The notes under the pieces are model-generated. The model saw nothing but the letters and a program-made list of their open reading frames with translations. It did not search any database and had not been told where the DNA came from. A program made the position numbers and the translations under genes. This document shows, in pieces, positions 48,384 through 58,191 of a DNA stretch of 64,000 bases. Source of the stretch: Candidatus Kapaibacterium sp. (GTDB taxonomy: Bacteria; Bacteroidota; Ignavibacteria; Kapaibacteriales; UBA4661); NCBI GenBank assembly GCA_004292595.1, contig RDXM01000085.1, forward strand, positions 1 to 64,000. Direction: 5' to 3'. Within the stretch, counting starts at the first letter, position 1. The number at the start of each line of letters is the position of its first letter.

Positions 48384-48419
48384 AAGCTGCTTTCGTTGTC
48401 ATGCGGGAGCAGCTTTTTT
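48384..48419 (+). terminator. Rho-independent terminator after the beta-barrel gene
   Basis: aagctgct (48384-48391) and agcagctt (48408-48415) pair around a 16-base loop, followed by ttttg. It separates the barrel gene from the permease gene. Confidence 0.8.
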
Positions 48420-48595
48420 GTGTCTTTTTTCTCGATAAATTTCTCTGCAAAGCGCACACTTCATGTTTTCATCTTGCACTCGGCGAAAAAATGCTGTATC
48501 TTCCCGTTCTGTGTTGTGTGCGGGTAGTTTTCTTATTATTGCAATTCACTCCCTATTCTTTCATTTCAATCTCTTTTCAGAGAGGAGGCCTGTTT

Positions 48596-50086
48596 ATGGC
48601 AAACCTTACCGCTAAAAAAAATCTTGAAGAGCTTATCGGGCAAGCCAACAGTACACACGAAGGCGGCTTGAAACGCACTCTGGGGGCGGTGAACCTCATT
48701 CTTCTTGGTATTGGCGCGATTATTGGCGCGGGTATTTTCGTTTTGACGGGCGAGGTGGCTTCGCAGTATGCTGGTCCCGCCATTACGCTTTCGTTTGTTG
48801 TGGCTGCCTTTGCCTGTGCGTGTGCGGGCTTGTGTTATGCCGAGCTTGCGTCGATGATTCCGATTGCGGGCAGCGTGTACACGTATTCCTACGCAACGCT
48901 CGGTGAATTTTTTGCATGGATTATTGGTTGGGATTTGATTATTGAATATCTGTTTGCGGCTTCTACTGTTTCGGTGGGATGGTCGGGGTATATTGTGAGC
49001 TTTTTGAAAGGGCTTGGCATTACGATTCCGCAAGCAATTACGGGTGCGCCGATTGCCTACGACGACGTGCTGGGCTTTCATGCAACGGGCGCGATTGTGA
49101 ACCTTCCAGCAATGTTTATTGTTGGCGCGGTAACAACGATTTTGGTGGTCGGTGTGCAGGAATCAGCGCGGTTTAACAACATTATCGTTGCCATTAAAAC
49201 AACCGTGATTCTTATGTTTTTGGCGGCGGGTGTTTCTTACGTGAACACGGGAAATTGGGTGCCGTTCATTCCCGAAAACAAAGGCACGATGGACAATGGT
49301 TTGTGGGCATTTATCACCTCGAGCGATTTCGGACACTTTGGCTATTCGGGTATTTTTCGCGGTGCGGCGGTGATTTTCTTTGCCTACATCGGCTTTGATG
49401 CTGTCTCGACGGCAGCGCAGGAAGCGAAGAACCCGCAGCGCGATTTGCCGATTGGTATTTTGGGGTCGCTTGTGGTCTGTACGCTCTTGTATATCGCTGT
49501 AGGACTTGTGCTGACGGGCATTGTGCCATATCCAAAATTGGCAGTTCCCGACCCGATTGCTGTTGGTATTGATGCAACGGGCTTGACGTGGCTCTCGCCG
49601 TTCATCAAATTAGGCGCGATTGCTGGCTTGAGTTCGGTGATTTTGGTGATGTTGCTTGGTCAGCCGCGTATTTTCTTCACAATGGCAAACGACGGTTTAT
49701 TGCCGCCTGCGTTCTCGAAAATTCATCCGAAATTCAAAACGCCATATGTTTCGACAATCATCACTGGCGGCGTAGCAATGCTCTTAGCGGCGGTTTTCCC
49801 GATTGGCATTTTGTCGAAATTGGTATCATTGGGAACGTTGCTTGCCTTTGCGATGGTGTGCTTGGCGGTTATTATTTTGCGCCGCACCAATCCGAACACA
49901 GAACGCCCCTTCAAAACACCCGCTTCGCCCTATATTCCAGCGGCTGGGATTATCGCCTGCTTGGGCTGTATGGGTTTTGTGAATAGCTTTGCATGGATGC
50001 TGCTTGCGGGCTGGATGGCTATTGGTATTGCAGTGTATTTCCTCTATGGCGCGAAGCACAGCAAAGTACAGCAAAAAATACGATAA
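48596..50086 (+). CDS. APC-family amino-acid permease
   Basis: A 496-residue inner-membrane transporter with about 12 hydrophobic segments. The first helix has the APC signature GIGAIIGAGIFVLTG; later FFAYIGFDAVSTAAQEAKNPQRDLPIGI matches the cationic amino-acid transporter (CAT/YfnA-like) subgroup, and MLLGQPRIFFTMANDGLLP follows. Substrate specificity cannot be fixed; cationic or branched amino acids are likely. The ATG at 48596 follows agaggagg, one of the few clear Shine-Dalgarno sequences in the window; the frame is open to 48344 but lies over the terminator. Confidence 0.92.
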   Translation: MANLTAKKNLEELIGQANSTHEGGLKRTLGAVNLILLGIGAIIGAGIFVLTGEVASQYAGPAITLSFVVAAFACACAGLCYAELASMIPIAGSVYTYSYATLGEFFAWIIGWDLIIEYLFAASTVSVGWSGYIVSFLKGLGITIPQAITGAPIAYDDVLGFHATGAIVNLPAMFIVGAVTTILVVGVQESARFNNIIVAIKTTVILMFLAAGVSYVNTGNWVPFIPENKGTMDNGLWAFITSSDFGHFGYSGIFRGAAVIFFAYIGFDAVSTAAQEAKNPQRDLPIGILGSLVVCTLLYIAVGLVLTGIVPYPKLAVPDPIAVGIDATGLTWLSPFIKLGAIAGLSSVILVMLLGQPRIFFTMANDGLLPPAFSKIHPKFKTPYVSTIITGGVAMLLAAVFPIGILSKLVSLGTLLAFAMVCLAVIILRRTNPNTERPFKTPASPYIPAAGIIACLGCMGFVNSFAWMLLAGWMAIGIAVYFLYGAKHSKVQQKIR

Positions 50087-50263
50087 AAAATGTGGTATAA
50101 TGCACAGCCACTACGCGCTTGTGCAACAAGAACGCTCTATGAACGTCTCTTCACACTGCCGGAACAAGTCTTTGTACTTGCTTCGGCAGTGTTGTTTTCT
50201 GGCGAATCTTCAAATATATTGCAGTTGGAATTCAGGCATCTTTTCACAATTTTCTTTACAATT

Positions 50264-50848
50264 ATGAGCAACTACGGTGGTTTACAAAGCCAGCAAGCAG
50301 GCTTTCTTCAGGAAATGAGCGAGAAATCGCTCACGCGAATTATCTACGCCCTTTCGATTGTGATTTGCCTTGCTGTGGCGTTTCTGATTTATTTTCCGCA
50401 AGCTCTCGCGCTTGGCGATGGCGGCATCAATGTCTCGTATTTACCGCGTTTCCACGCTTTTTTGAATGGCTCTTGCACACTGCTTCTCATTGCGGGCTAT
50501 GTGGCAGTACGTCAGAAAAAATACCAACTCCATAAAACCCTGATGCTGGCGTGTTTTCTGCTGTCCAGCATTTTTTTGGTATCGTATGTGGTGTATCATT
50601 CGCAAGCGGCGGCAACAAAGTTTGGTGGCGAGGGAATTATTCGCCCAATCTACTTCACGATTTTGATTACGCACATTGTTTTGGCAGCCGCTATCTTGCC
50701 GTTGGCACTCTTTACGATTACGCGCTCGTGGCGGGGAGAATTTGCCAAGCATCGCAAAATCGCCCGCATCACGCTTCCCATCTGGATTTACGTTACGGCA
50801 ACGGGCGTGATTGTCTATTTTATGATTGCGCCGTACTACAAGTTTTAA
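50264..50848 (+). CDS. DUF420 family membrane protein
   Basis: A 194-residue integral membrane protein with about five helices. The pattern YLPRFHAFLNGSCTLLLIAGYVAVRQKKYQLHK, with LVSYVVYHSQAA, IRPIYFTILITHIVLAA and the C-terminal ARITLPIWIYVTATGVIVYFMI, is that of DUF420. Several His residues in helices (RFHAFLNG, KLHK-like QLHK, YVVYH, ITH) could bind haem or metal. Family members often lie near cytochrome oxidase genes, but none is here. The frame is open to 50090, but the upstream part has no membrane pattern; 50264 fits the family. Confidence 0.85.
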   Translation: MSNYGGLQSQQAGFLQEMSEKSLTRIIYALSIVICLAVAFLIYFPQALALGDGGINVSYLPRFHAFLNGSCTLLLIAGYVAVRQKKYQLHKTLMLACFLLSSIFLVSYVVYHSQAAATKFGGEGIIRPIYFTILITHIVLAAAILPLALFTITRSWRGEFAKHRKIARITLPIWIYVTATGVIVYFMIAPYYKF

Positions 50849-50992
50849 TTGCTGGTAAGCTCGTTTTCGCCCGTTCTACCGCGTCTTTGCAGTGGAACGG
50901 GTTTTTTCATACCATCAAGCATTTGTGCGCTTTGGCAAAGAGTGGTAGATTTGTAGGACGGAATAATTTTTCACCAATGCAGAATAGCGATT

Positions 50993-51661
50993 ATGAAATC
51001 CAACAGCAAAAAATCTGACAAATCTTTTGAAAAATGGAATCGGGATGAAATCGCCCGCGCCTTTGGTGTGAAGCGGCTTGCGCATTCGCCGTTGTTGGAG
51101 AAATGGCTTCAATACTCATCGCCAATTACGCAGATGGAAAAAGATATGCTGGAGACTTTGCGGAAATCATTGGAAGTAAATGCAGACCTTTGGAATGAAG
51201 AAGAATTGAAGTTCAAATTTATCAGTTTTGTGGTCAATATGGCGCAGTTGGATACGGATGTTTCGCGCTCTTTTCTCGACCGCAAAATCAGTGCTGTTGT
51301 GCAAGACCAGCAAATGAGCGGTATTGTGGATTTCCTCGTGGCAACGGGCAACATTGAGCCGCAAGAACCTTTCTTTTTCCTACACGAATACAAACAAGAA
51401 CGCAAGCGCGAAAACGACCCCTTGGGGCAACTGCTCGCCGCTATGCTGACGGCACAAGCCCTGAACGCGCACGAGGGACGCAAGCCGCATCCGCTCTACG
51501 GTTGCTATGTGATTGGGCGAATGTGGTTTTTTGTGGTGTTGGAAGGGTTGGAATACAGCGTTAGCCAAGAATATATTGCCACGCAAGAAGCAATTTTTGG
51601 TATTGTTTCCGCACTGCGCTATGTGCGGGAGGAAATTTTAACAATCATCAAAGGCTCGTAA
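50993..51661 (+). CDS. Hypothetical protein, possibly PD-(D/E)XK nuclease-like
   Basis: A 222-residue soluble protein. I do not recognise it securely. Residues about 105-145 contain IVDFLVATG, then FFFLHEYKQERK, which resembles the D...ExK core of PD-(D/E)XK nucleases; a helix-rich half follows, ending FGIVSALRYVREEIL. Proteins with this layout occur widely in Bacteroidota as uncharacterised proteins. No signal peptide. It lies 25 bases before the kinase-like gene and upstream of the restriction-modification genes, all on the same strand. Confidence 0.6.
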   Translation: MKSNSKKSDKSFEKWNRDEIARAFGVKRLAHSPLLEKWLQYSSPITQMEKDMLETLRKSLEVNADLWNEEELKFKFISFVVNMAQLDTDVSRSFLDRKISAVVQDQQMSGIVDFLVATGNIEPQEPFFFLHEYKQERKRENDPLGQLLAAMLTAQALNAHEGRKPHPLYGCYVIGRMWFFVVLEGLEYSVSQEYIATQEAIFGIVSALRYVREEILTIIKGS

Positions 51662-51686
51662 AATCGTGATTCTTTAGGTAATTTTT

Positions 51687-52226
51687 ATGCAAAAACGTTA
51701 TCCACGTCAGCTTTCTCGAGGTGCGAACAACGCTGTTGTCGCGCTCAGTCCCACCGAAGCAGGCAAGCTCTTTGCCGACGATACCCGCTCCGATATTGGC
51801 TCGGAAGCAGAAAAGATGCGCTTTGCCAATGAAGTAAATAGCTTGGTGGTGCGCTTTCTGCGCTTGGATATTCACGCCCCAACAGATGCAAATGCAGGTG
51901 GCGCACCAATGCTCGTGATGGAGCGTCTGTATCCGATGGATTTCCGTGCCTACGAGCAGGAAAAACGCGACCTCTGGCTGGATGTTTTTCGGGATGAACT
52001 CGCCGCACTCCATAAGGCGGGCTTTGTGCATCGTGATTTGCGTCGCCCGTCGAACATCGTCGGTGCGCCGTTTGACAATATCTTGCTGACGGCAGAAGGG
52101 TTGCGCCTCATAGACGTTGGTATTTCGGCACTCCGCACAAGCGTTGGAAACGACCTTTTTACGCGCTTTGTGGAACATGAGCATCAGAAATTGGAAGCAT
52201 TTTCGGAGTATTTTTTGGAGAGGTGA
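51687..52226 (+). CDS. Small protein-kinase-like protein (RIO/Bud32-like size)
   Basis: A 179-residue protein with a minimal kinase core. Candidate elements are AGKLF (ATP-binding Lys), EAEKMRFANEV (helix C Glu), hinge LVMERLYPMDF, catalytic HRDLRRPSN and metal-binding LIDVG in place of DFG. Almost no C-lobe follows, so it is much smaller than Hanks-type kinases and close to Bud32/RIO or phosphotransferase-like folds. The catalytic residues look intact. It follows the nuclease-like gene by 25 bases and precedes the methyltransferase by 51 bases, so co-transcription is likely. The substrate is unknown. Confidence 0.6.
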   Translation: MQKRYPRQLSRGANNAVVALSPTEAGKLFADDTRSDIGSEAEKMRFANEVNSLVVRFLRLDIHAPTDANAGGAPMLVMERLYPMDFRAYEQEKRDLWLDVFRDELAALHKAGFVHRDLRRPSNIVGAPFDNILLTAEGLRLIDVGISALRTSVGNDLFTRFVEHEHQKLEAFSEYFLER

Positions 52227-52277
52227 AACGCCTCATGTATCAAGATTACTACTGACTTTTCATTCTTAACCAAATTC

Positions 52278-53294
52278 ATGACAAACACTCTCATAACCGC
52301 ACATAACCTTGATGTTCTCAGCACAATGCCTTCTTCGACGGTAGATGTGGTGCTGACTTCGCCACCCTATTTTCGTCAGCGCGAGTATGACCACGAAACA
52401 CCGCATGAAATCGGCAACGAAGCCACACAAGAGGAGTATATGCACAGTCTTCTTGCGGTTTTTCGGGAATGTGTGCGTGTGTTGAAGCCGACGGGCGCGA
52501 TTGTTATCAATCTTGGCGATAAATACTTGGATGGCAGCTTGGCACTGCTTCCCTATAAATTCGCTATTCAGGCAACGGACTTGTTCGATGTGAAATTGAT
52601 AAACAATATCACCTGGACAAAACTCAACCCAACACCGCGTCAGGACAAGCGAAAACTCGTACAATCCTCCGAACCGTTTTTCTTATTTGTGAAAGATTCA
52701 GCCCGCTATTACTTCGACCAAGATGCGTTTATGGAGCATTTGGACGCGCTGAAGGCAACAAATCGTGCGAAGCCAACCAACGGTTTAGGTAAAAAATACT
52801 TCGACCTTCTTGATGAATCTAGTCTCAGCGCAGAGGAAAAATCGAATGCGCGGCGCGAACTCACGAGCGTGATTGAAGAAGTAAAAACAGGCGCAATAGA
52901 AGGCTTCCGCATGAAAATACGCGGTCTCCACGCCCAACCTTTTGGCGGACAAGAAGGCGGGCGAAAGATTCACATTGAGCGCGACGGCTTTACTATCATC
53001 CGCATTTTGGGTAAAACCATGAAGAAAGACGTGATAGAAAGCCCTGTTGAGGCAATTAAAGGCAACCCGCATCCAGCAGTCTATCCGCTCTATGTGGTGC
53101 AGCAACTTATCAAATTACTTTGCCCTGAAGACGGCACCGTGCTTGACCCCTTTTGCGGGAGTGGCACAACCTGCGTCGCCGCGAAAATGCTGGGACGAAA
53201 CTACATCGGCATTGACATCAGCCCAAAATATATTGAGTATGCTGAAGAACGCTTGAATGCTGTGCAGAAGCGGGAATTGGAGTTGTTCCTATGA
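52278..53294 (+). CDS. Site-specific DNA methyltransferase (beta-class, N4-cytosine or N6-adenine)
   Basis: A 338-residue methyltransferase. The catalytic motif IV, LTSPPYF, lies near residue 32, and the SAM-binding motif I, DPFCGSGTTCVAA, near residue 287. This order (IV before I) defines the beta class. SPPY rather than DPPY points to N4-cytosine methylation, though some adenine enzymes carry it. The central, variable part (about residues 130-250) is the likely target-recognition region. It overlaps the next gene by 4 bases (ATGA), the usual arrangement of a type II restriction-modification pair. Confidence 0.92.
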   Translation: MTNTLITAHNLDVLSTMPSSTVDVVLTSPPYFRQREYDHETPHEIGNEATQEEYMHSLLAVFRECVRVLKPTGAIVINLGDKYLDGSLALLPYKFAIQATDLFDVKLINNITWTKLNPTPRQDKRKLVQSSEPFFLFVKDSARYYFDQDAFMEHLDALKATNRAKPTNGLGKKYFDLLDESSLSAEEKSNARRELTSVIEEVKTGAIEGFRMKIRGLHAQPFGGQEGGRKIHIERDGFTIIRILGKTMKKDVIESPVEAIKGNPHPAVYPLYVVQQLIKLLCPEDGTVLDPFCGSGTTCVAAKMLGRNYIGIDISPKYIEYAEERLNAVQKRELELFL

Positions 53295-54451
53295 AAGAGC
53301 AAGAATACGAAGATGCAATGCGGCTTCTGGAGCGATATTACGCCGATATTGAGCGTGCCATTGATAAGCCAACTCATTACAGCGACGGCATAGAATCTCG
53401 TGTTGCGGTATTGATGGAGCATTTACTGAAAAACAAATCGGTGGTTGCAGCACTGTTCACCAGCCTTGTCAAAAAAATCATAGACCCAAAGCAAGATGTA
53501 CGCTTGCCGCGCACTGAATTTGAAGGTGGATATTCAGGGCGTTCATTGGATACACACGTTACTGCGCCGTTTTTCAAACGACATTTTCCAACATACGCCA
53601 ACAAAGAATCCTCATTTTTGACTCTCGCAACAAGAGAAAGCATCAAGTGGACTCTCAAAGACGGACAAGATTTGAAAATTCGCAACCAACCGCTTAAAGA
53701 AGTATTCTTAGGCGTTCTGGACGACGTTCAGAAACGACGCGGCAGAGCCGAAGAATACTTGGATTGTCTTATTCGAGCCTTGCTTTTACGCTCAAAAGAT
53801 GAGGCAAAATTGTTTGATACATTCCTTGCAACACAAGATTCTGTCGGTGTTGTAGGGATTTATCAAATTATATCCATGTTGCGAGAACACTTTGCAATGC
53901 CGTACAGTTCGCGTTTGCCCGTAATTGCTTTGCAGACCGCTTATCAACTGCTTTTACCGTCCGTTTTGCGGTATCAAGGAAAACGTTTGGAAATTCTCAA
54001 ATCGCACACGTCGTCTGACCGCAAAGGCTTTGGAGATATTGAAATTTTTGATAAAAATAGACAACCTTTTGAAGTTGTTGAGGTTAAGCATAATATTTCT
54101 CTTGACCGCTATATCATCGCCGATATTATCAAAAAAGCCCAGAACACCACTATTCAACGCTACTACGCGCTCACCACAAACGAACCGAATTTTACCGACA
54201 GCAACGAAGAAATATACGTGCAGAGTTTTGTGCTGAATATCAAGCAACAAAGCGGCTTAGAAATCATTCCGAATGGTATCATTCCCAGCTTGAAATACTA
54301 TTTGCGCTTTGTGGAAGACTACTCCGAATTTCTTTCTCGATACGCTCAAAACCTCGTTGCAGACGCAAAAAATTCGACCGAAATCACGCCGAAACATCTT
54401 CAAGAATGGCAAAAAATCTGTCTTAAATTTCACATTCTTCCAACACCATGA
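53291..54451 (+). CDS. Type II restriction endonuclease, PD-(D/E)XK type
   Basis: A 386-residue protein partnered with the methyltransferase it overlaps. The nuclease core is visible at about residues 235-265: KGFGDIEIF, then FEVVEVKHN, giving the D...E-x-K pattern. The N-terminal half ([36 protein letters not shown]) resembles what I recall of the SacI-like restriction enzyme family, a tentative match from memory. Its stop codon overlaps the guaB start by 4 bases. No truncation or frameshift is seen, so the system should be active. Confidence 0.8.
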   Translation: MKEQEYEDAMRLLERYYADIERAIDKPTHYSDGIESRVAVLMEHLLKNKSVVAALFTSLVKKIIDPKQDVRLPRTEFEGGYSGRSLDTHVTAPFFKRHFPTYANKESSFLTLATRESIKWTLKDGQDLKIRNQPLKEVFLGVLDDVQKRRGRAEEYLDCLIRALLLRSKDEAKLFDTFLATQDSVGVVGIYQIISMLREHFAMPYSSRLPVIALQTAYQLLLPSVLRYQGKRLEILKSHTSSDRKGFGDIEIFDKNRQPFEVVEVKHNISLDRYIIADIIKKAQNTTIQRYYALTTNEPNFTDSNEEIYVQSFVLNIKQQSGLEIIPNGIIPSLKYYLRFVEDYSEFLSRYAQNLVADAKNSTEITPKHLQEWQKICLKFHILPTP

Positions 54452-55914
54452 CCAAAATCCTCACCCCCGAAGCACTCACCTTCGACGACCTCCTCCTTGT
54501 TCCGCGCTATTCCGAAGTGCTGCCGCGCTCGGTCAGCCTTCAGAGCAAGCTCACACGCGGCATTACGCTGAACGTTCCCGTTGTGAGCGCGGCGATGGAC
54601 ACCGTTACCGAATCCGAAATGGCGATTGCGCTGGCACGCGAAGGCGGCATCGGCATTATTCACAAGAACATGACGATTCAAGCGCAAGCCGCCGAAGTGG
54701 ATAAAGTCAAGCGTTCTGAAAGCGGCATGATTCGCAAGCCCATCACGCTGAAAGCCACGCAAACCGTCTATGACGCGCTGGAGCTGATGGCGCGGTACAA
54801 AATTGCTGGATTGCCCGTCGTGGACGATTCCATGCGACTTGTGGGCATTATCACGAACCGCGATTTGCGCTTCCAACCCGATAGTAACTTGCTCATCGGC
54901 GAACTGATGATTAAAGACCGCCTCATTACTGCGCCCGTCGGTACGACGCTGGAAGATGCCGAAGCAATTTTGCAGCACAACCGCATCGAAAAGCTCCCCG
55001 TCGTTGATGACAAGGGCATTCTGAAGGGCTTGATTACGTTCAAAGACATTCAGAAAAAGAAAAAATATCCAAATTCCTGCAAAGACGAGCAAGGTCGCTT
55101 GCGCGTGGGAGCGGCATTGGGCGTGGCGCAGGACACTCCTGAGCGCATGGCTGCGTTGGTCGCGGCGGGCGTGGATGCTTGCATTGTCGATACAGCGCAC
55201 GGACACACGCGCGGCGTTATCGAAATGGTGCGGCTTTTGAAGAAAGAGTTTTCGGATGCGCAAATTATCGCGGGCAATATCGCTACCGCCGAAGCCGCGA
55301 AAGCCTTGATTGATGCGGGCGTGGATGCGGTGAAGGTTGGCATTGGTCCAGGCTCAATTTGTACAACCCGCATCATTGCTGGCGTGGGCGTTCCGCAAGT
55401 AACGGCAATTATGAACGTTGCCTCAGTAACCATGACAACCGACGTACCGCTTATCGCCGACGGCGGAATCAAGCAAACAGGCGATGTTGCAAAGGCAATC
55501 GCTGCTGGAGCAGATTCTATCATGGTTGGCGGGATGCTGGCAGGACACGAAGAATCGCCCGGCGAAAAGGTGCTGCTGGATGGTCGTGCGTACAAGGTCT
55601 ATCGCGGTATGGGGTCGCTCGGCGCGATGCAGCAGGGTTCGGCAGATCGCTATTTCCAAGACGTTGAGGAGGAAATTTCCAAGCTCGTTCCAGAAGGAAT
55701 AGAAGGGCGTGTGCCGTTCAAGGGGAATGTTTCCGAGACAATCTACCAAATGACAGGCGGGCTACGCTCTGCAATGGGCTACTGCGGCTGCCAGACGATT
55801 CGGGAAATGAAGGAAAATGCGCAATTTGTGAAAATGACGGGTTCGGGTTTGAAGGAGTCGCACCCGCATAATATCTTGATTACGAAGGAATCGCCGAACT
55901 ATTTTGCGAAGTAA
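54448..55914 (+). CDS. guaB: Inosine-5'-monophosphate dehydrogenase
   Basis: IMPDH oxidises IMP to XMP, the committed step of GMP synthesis. The 488-residue protein opens with [18 protein letters not shown] and has two CBS domains inserted at about residues 95-215. The catalytic loop [11 protein letters not shown] carries the Cys at about residue 305. Other features are [16 protein letters not shown], the [13 protein letters not shown] phosphate motif, the [10 protein letters not shown] flap and a C-terminal GYCGCQTI. The length is standard. Its ATG overlaps the stop of the restriction endonuclease gene by 4 bases, so its translation is probably coupled to a restriction-modification operon, an odd setting for a housekeeping gene. 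Confidence 0.97.
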   Translation: MTKILTPEALTFDDLLLVPRYSEVLPRSVSLQSKLTRGITLNVPVVSAAMDTVTESEMAIALAREGGIGIIHKNMTIQAQAAEVDKVKRSESGMIRKPITLKATQTVYDALELMARYKIAGLPVVDDSMRLVGIITNRDLRFQPDSNLLIGELMIKDRLITAPVGTTLEDAEAILQHNRIEKLPVVDDKGILKGLITFKDIQKKKKYPNSCKDEQGRLRVGAALGVAQDTPERMAALVAAGVDACIVDTAHGHTRGVIEMVRLLKKEFSDAQIIAGNIATAEAAKALIDAGVDAVKVGIGPGSICTTRIIAGVGVPQVTAIMNVASVTMTTDVPLIADGGIKQTGDVAKAIAAGADSIMVGGMLAGHEESPGEKVLLDGRAYKVYRGMGSLGAMQQGSADRYFQDVEEEISKLVPEGIEGRVPFKGNVSETIYQMTGGLRSAMGYCGCQTIREMKENAQFVKMTGSGLKESHPHNILITKESPNYFAK

Positions 55915-55921
55915 TTGGTTT

Positions 55922-56497
55922 ATGCACGATCACCTCACTCAAACACTAAAAACATTGCACAGCCTTTGCATTTTCGACATTCTCGCGCCGTTTTCACCAA
56001 CGCTTGCTGGGACGATACCGCTTGGCGTGGACATTGAGGGTAGCGATGCCGATATTATCTGCTTTGCGACCGATTTTGAGGTTTTTCGCAATGTTGTTTG
56101 TGAGCAATTTTCTGGGCAGAAGGATTTTGCTGTGAAGGAAGTGGAGATAAAAGGGGTTGCATCGTTCATTGCATCATTTAGCGTCTGTCATGCCAGTAGC
56201 ACACTGCACGGTTCACCACTTTGGATAGAAATTTTTGCTCAAGCCGTGCCTGTCTGGGAGCAAGCTGCCGTGCGGCATTACTGGGTAGAGCAGCGATTGT
56301 TGTGGCTCGGCGATGACCATGACCGCAAATCTATTCAGCACCTCAAACGTCAAGGAATGAAGACGGAGCCTGCCTTTGCGCGTTATTTTGAGTTGAATGG
56401 AGAGCCGTATTCGGTGTTATTCGAATTATTCTCGGCTTCAGATGACGAACTTCAGACGATTATTCAGAAGACAACACGAACAAATGTAGACTTGTAA
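55922..56497 (+). CDS. DUF4269 domain-containing protein
   Basis: A 191-residue protein. The segment TIPLGVDIEGSDADIIC resembles a nucleotidyltransferase-fold G-S-D-x-D motif, as in DUF4269. It continues with LHGSPLWIEIFAQAVPV, HYWVEQRLLWLG and HLKRQGMKTEPAFARYF, a pattern I associate with this family. The biochemical role is unknown; nucleotidyl transfer is inferred only from the fold. It begins 7 bases after guaB on the same strand and may be part of that transcript. The start at 55922 is preferred over 55904, which overlaps guaB. Confidence 0.78.
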   Translation: MHDHLTQTLKTLHSLCIFDILAPFSPTLAGTIPLGVDIEGSDADIICFATDFEVFRNVVCEQFSGQKDFAVKEVEIKGVASFIASFSVCHASSTLHGSPLWIEIFAQAVPVWEQAAVRHYWVEQRLLWLGDDHDRKSIQHLKRQGMKTEPAFARYFELNGEPYSVLFELFSASDDELQTIIQKTTRTNVDL

Positions 56498-56591
56498 GCC
56501 TCATAGTATCTTGATTACAAGCGATTACGAACTACATCTGCGCAATATCATTCACCTTACACCAAATTTCAAGAGGCAAATTCATTTTTCT

Positions 56592-57407
56592 ATGAATTAT
56601 TTCACGTACTTTCCTGCAGCTCCAGAGCTTGCAGACCACATCGCGTTCTATGGCATTCACCACGTACCAGAGAATGCCGCCAAATCATATTTATCGCCAC
56701 CTCTAGGGTTTTGTGGTGTTATGTTTACTCTTGAAGGAATGGGGGATTCCACTTCCACTATCAACGGGGAAAATTTCGTGCTTCATGCACACGCAGCCAC
56801 AGGTCAGGTAACTGCGCCTGTTGTGGGTGAAATTGTGGGGGAATTCAAGGCGCTGTTGGTGTTTATTCATCCCTTGGGGCTGTATCAATTTTTTGGTTGT
56901 GATATGTCCACCCTTACAAACAAGTCCATTCCTCTCAGCGAGTTGTTGGGCGAAGAAGCGTATCAAGCCTTGCTGGAGCAGATACTTGCCGCCGAAAGCA
57001 ATGAAGCGCAAATACACGCTCTCAACACTTTTTTCCTCGCCCGACAGCCGCTTTTTGATGTCGCCGCGCCTGTCAAAAAAGCTCTTGATTACATTCGTGC
57101 AAATCAAGGAAATATCACCATCCACAACCTTGAAAAAGAATGTTTTACGACCCGCAGAACGCTGGAGCGGCACTTTCAAATGTACGTCGGTATCAGCCCC
57201 AAAGTGTATGCAAAGATTATTCGTTTCAAAAACTTTATGAATGATGTGGAGAAGCATCCGCGTAAGACGTGGGCGGAACTCTCTGAAGAAAACGGCTTCT
57301 ACGACCACTCGCATCTTACACGCTATTTCACCGAATATCTCCACGCAAAACCGCATGAATTGGTGAATCTCGACCGAGATTTTATCAATTTTCTCCTGCA
57401 AGAATAG
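56592..57407 (+). CDS. AraC family transcriptional regulator
   Basis: A 271-residue regulator. The N-terminal ~165 residues form a ligand-binding domain of the DUF6597 type seen in Bacteroidota (FPAAPELADHIAFYGIHH). The C-terminal AraC domain has two helix-turn-helix units: ITIHNLEKECFTTRRTLERHFQ and WAELSEENGFYDHSHLTRYF. The last matches the conserved GF-x-D-x-S-H-(F/L)-x-R-x-F AraC signature. The effector and targets are unknown. It could control the small lipoprotein gene that follows 144 bases downstream. An upstream frame to 56511 is not supported by the family pattern. Confidence 0.93.
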   Translation: MNYFTYFPAAPELADHIAFYGIHHVPENAAKSYLSPPLGFCGVMFTLEGMGDSTSTINGENFVLHAHAATGQVTAPVVGEIVGEFKALLVFIHPLGLYQFFGCDMSTLTNKSIPLSELLGEEAYQALLEQILAAESNEAQIHALNTFFLARQPLFDVAAPVKKALDYIRANQGNITIHNLEKECFTTRRTLERHFQMYVGISPKVYAKIIRFKNFMNDVEKHPRKTWAELSEENGFYDHSHLTRYFTEYLHAKPHELVNLDRDFINFLLQE

Positions 57408-57551
57408 CGAACTGCACGTTTTGTTGAAGTGCTTTGTCGCATTTGTACACTACGGATGTTGCGATTTAATCCGATATTTGCGTCGAAACAATTCACACCA
57501 AACAAGCTCAATGCTTGTCGTTCTTCTTTACTATTTTTTGAGGGAAATCTC

Positions 57552-57959
57552 ATGCACACTTCTCTTCTTCGTCGATATATCGGTCTAGCATTTGTACTCA
57601 TCGCACTTGCCGTCGGCGTAAATGCTTGTACTGTTATCACCACCGAAACACAAACAACGGCACTCGCCCGCGCTAATGGCTGGAAATTTGACAGCTTTCC
57701 CGTAGGGACACCGACGGCTGATGTTCGCACCGCCTATACAGGTTCAACGATGAAGTTCACCTCAAATGGTGCATGGACACTGACAACCGCATCGCAACTT
57801 GCAGGCTCATGGTCTTGGGCTTCTCTGACCACCTTAGCGCTGACCTTTTCGGGTGCGACTGATACATGGGAAGTGGTGGAATTAAGTGCCACCACCATGC
57901 GTTGGTCGGCGCAGGTGAGCGGCGCAACACTTGAAATGCGTTGGACAGCAGTACAATAG
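57552..57959 (+). CDS. Small lipocalin-like lipoprotein
   Basis: A 135-residue predicted lipoprotein. The signal peptide ends near VGVNAC, giving lipidated Cys26. The remainder is a small beta-rich domain with repeated Trp/Thr/Ser strands (MKFTSNGAWTLTTASQL, GSWSWASLTTLALTFSG, WEVVELSATTMRW, LEMRWTAVQ). This is the layout of Bacteroidota lipocalin-like stress lipoproteins, though the assignment is by pattern only. Its TAG stop codon lies inside the first bases of repeat B2, so insertion of the repeat may have set the C-terminus. The frame upstream to 57429 precedes the signal peptide and is rejected. Confidence 0.75.
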   Translation: MHTSLLRRYIGLAFVLIALAVGVNACTVITTETQTTALARANGWKFDSFPVGTPTADVRTAYTGSTMKFTSNGAWTLTTASQLAGSWSWASLTTLALTFSGATDTWEVVELSATTMRWSAQVSGATLEMRWTAVQ

Positions 57960-58047
57960 AGTTTATCTCGAATAAGGTTTTTAGGGTTTTGGAGCAAGGC
58001 AGCATACTGCCTTGTTTCGTAAAAAAGTCTATTCGGAATAAAGTCTA
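57958..58047. repeat. Family B palindromic repeat (B2)
   Basis: About 90 bp, nearly identical to B1 at 15198-15287. The central palindrome carries one change (gcatactgc for gcatgctgc). The element starts within the stop codon of the lipoprotein gene. Confidence 0.85.
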
Positions 58048-58098
58048 ATAATGATTTGTTCGGGCGCGTAAAAAAGCACGTGAAGCACGTAAAAACAG

Positions 58099-58155
58099 AA
58101 GGTCTGAGGTTTTCGTAGTATGATTCATCCTACGGAAACCTCAGACCTTTTTTTA
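58099..58155. terminator. Strong terminator between the lipoprotein and PAS-protein genes
   Basis: aaggtctgaggttttcgtag (58099-58118) pairs with ctacggaaacctcagacctt (58130-58149) over 20 bp with one G-T mismatch and an 11-base loop, followed by ttttttat. The upstream side reads cgtaaaaacag, so the minus-strand T-run is weaker. It separates convergent genes. Confidence 0.9.
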
Positions 58156-58191
58156 TCCTTTAAAATGCAGCACAGAATTTTTAGGAATATG

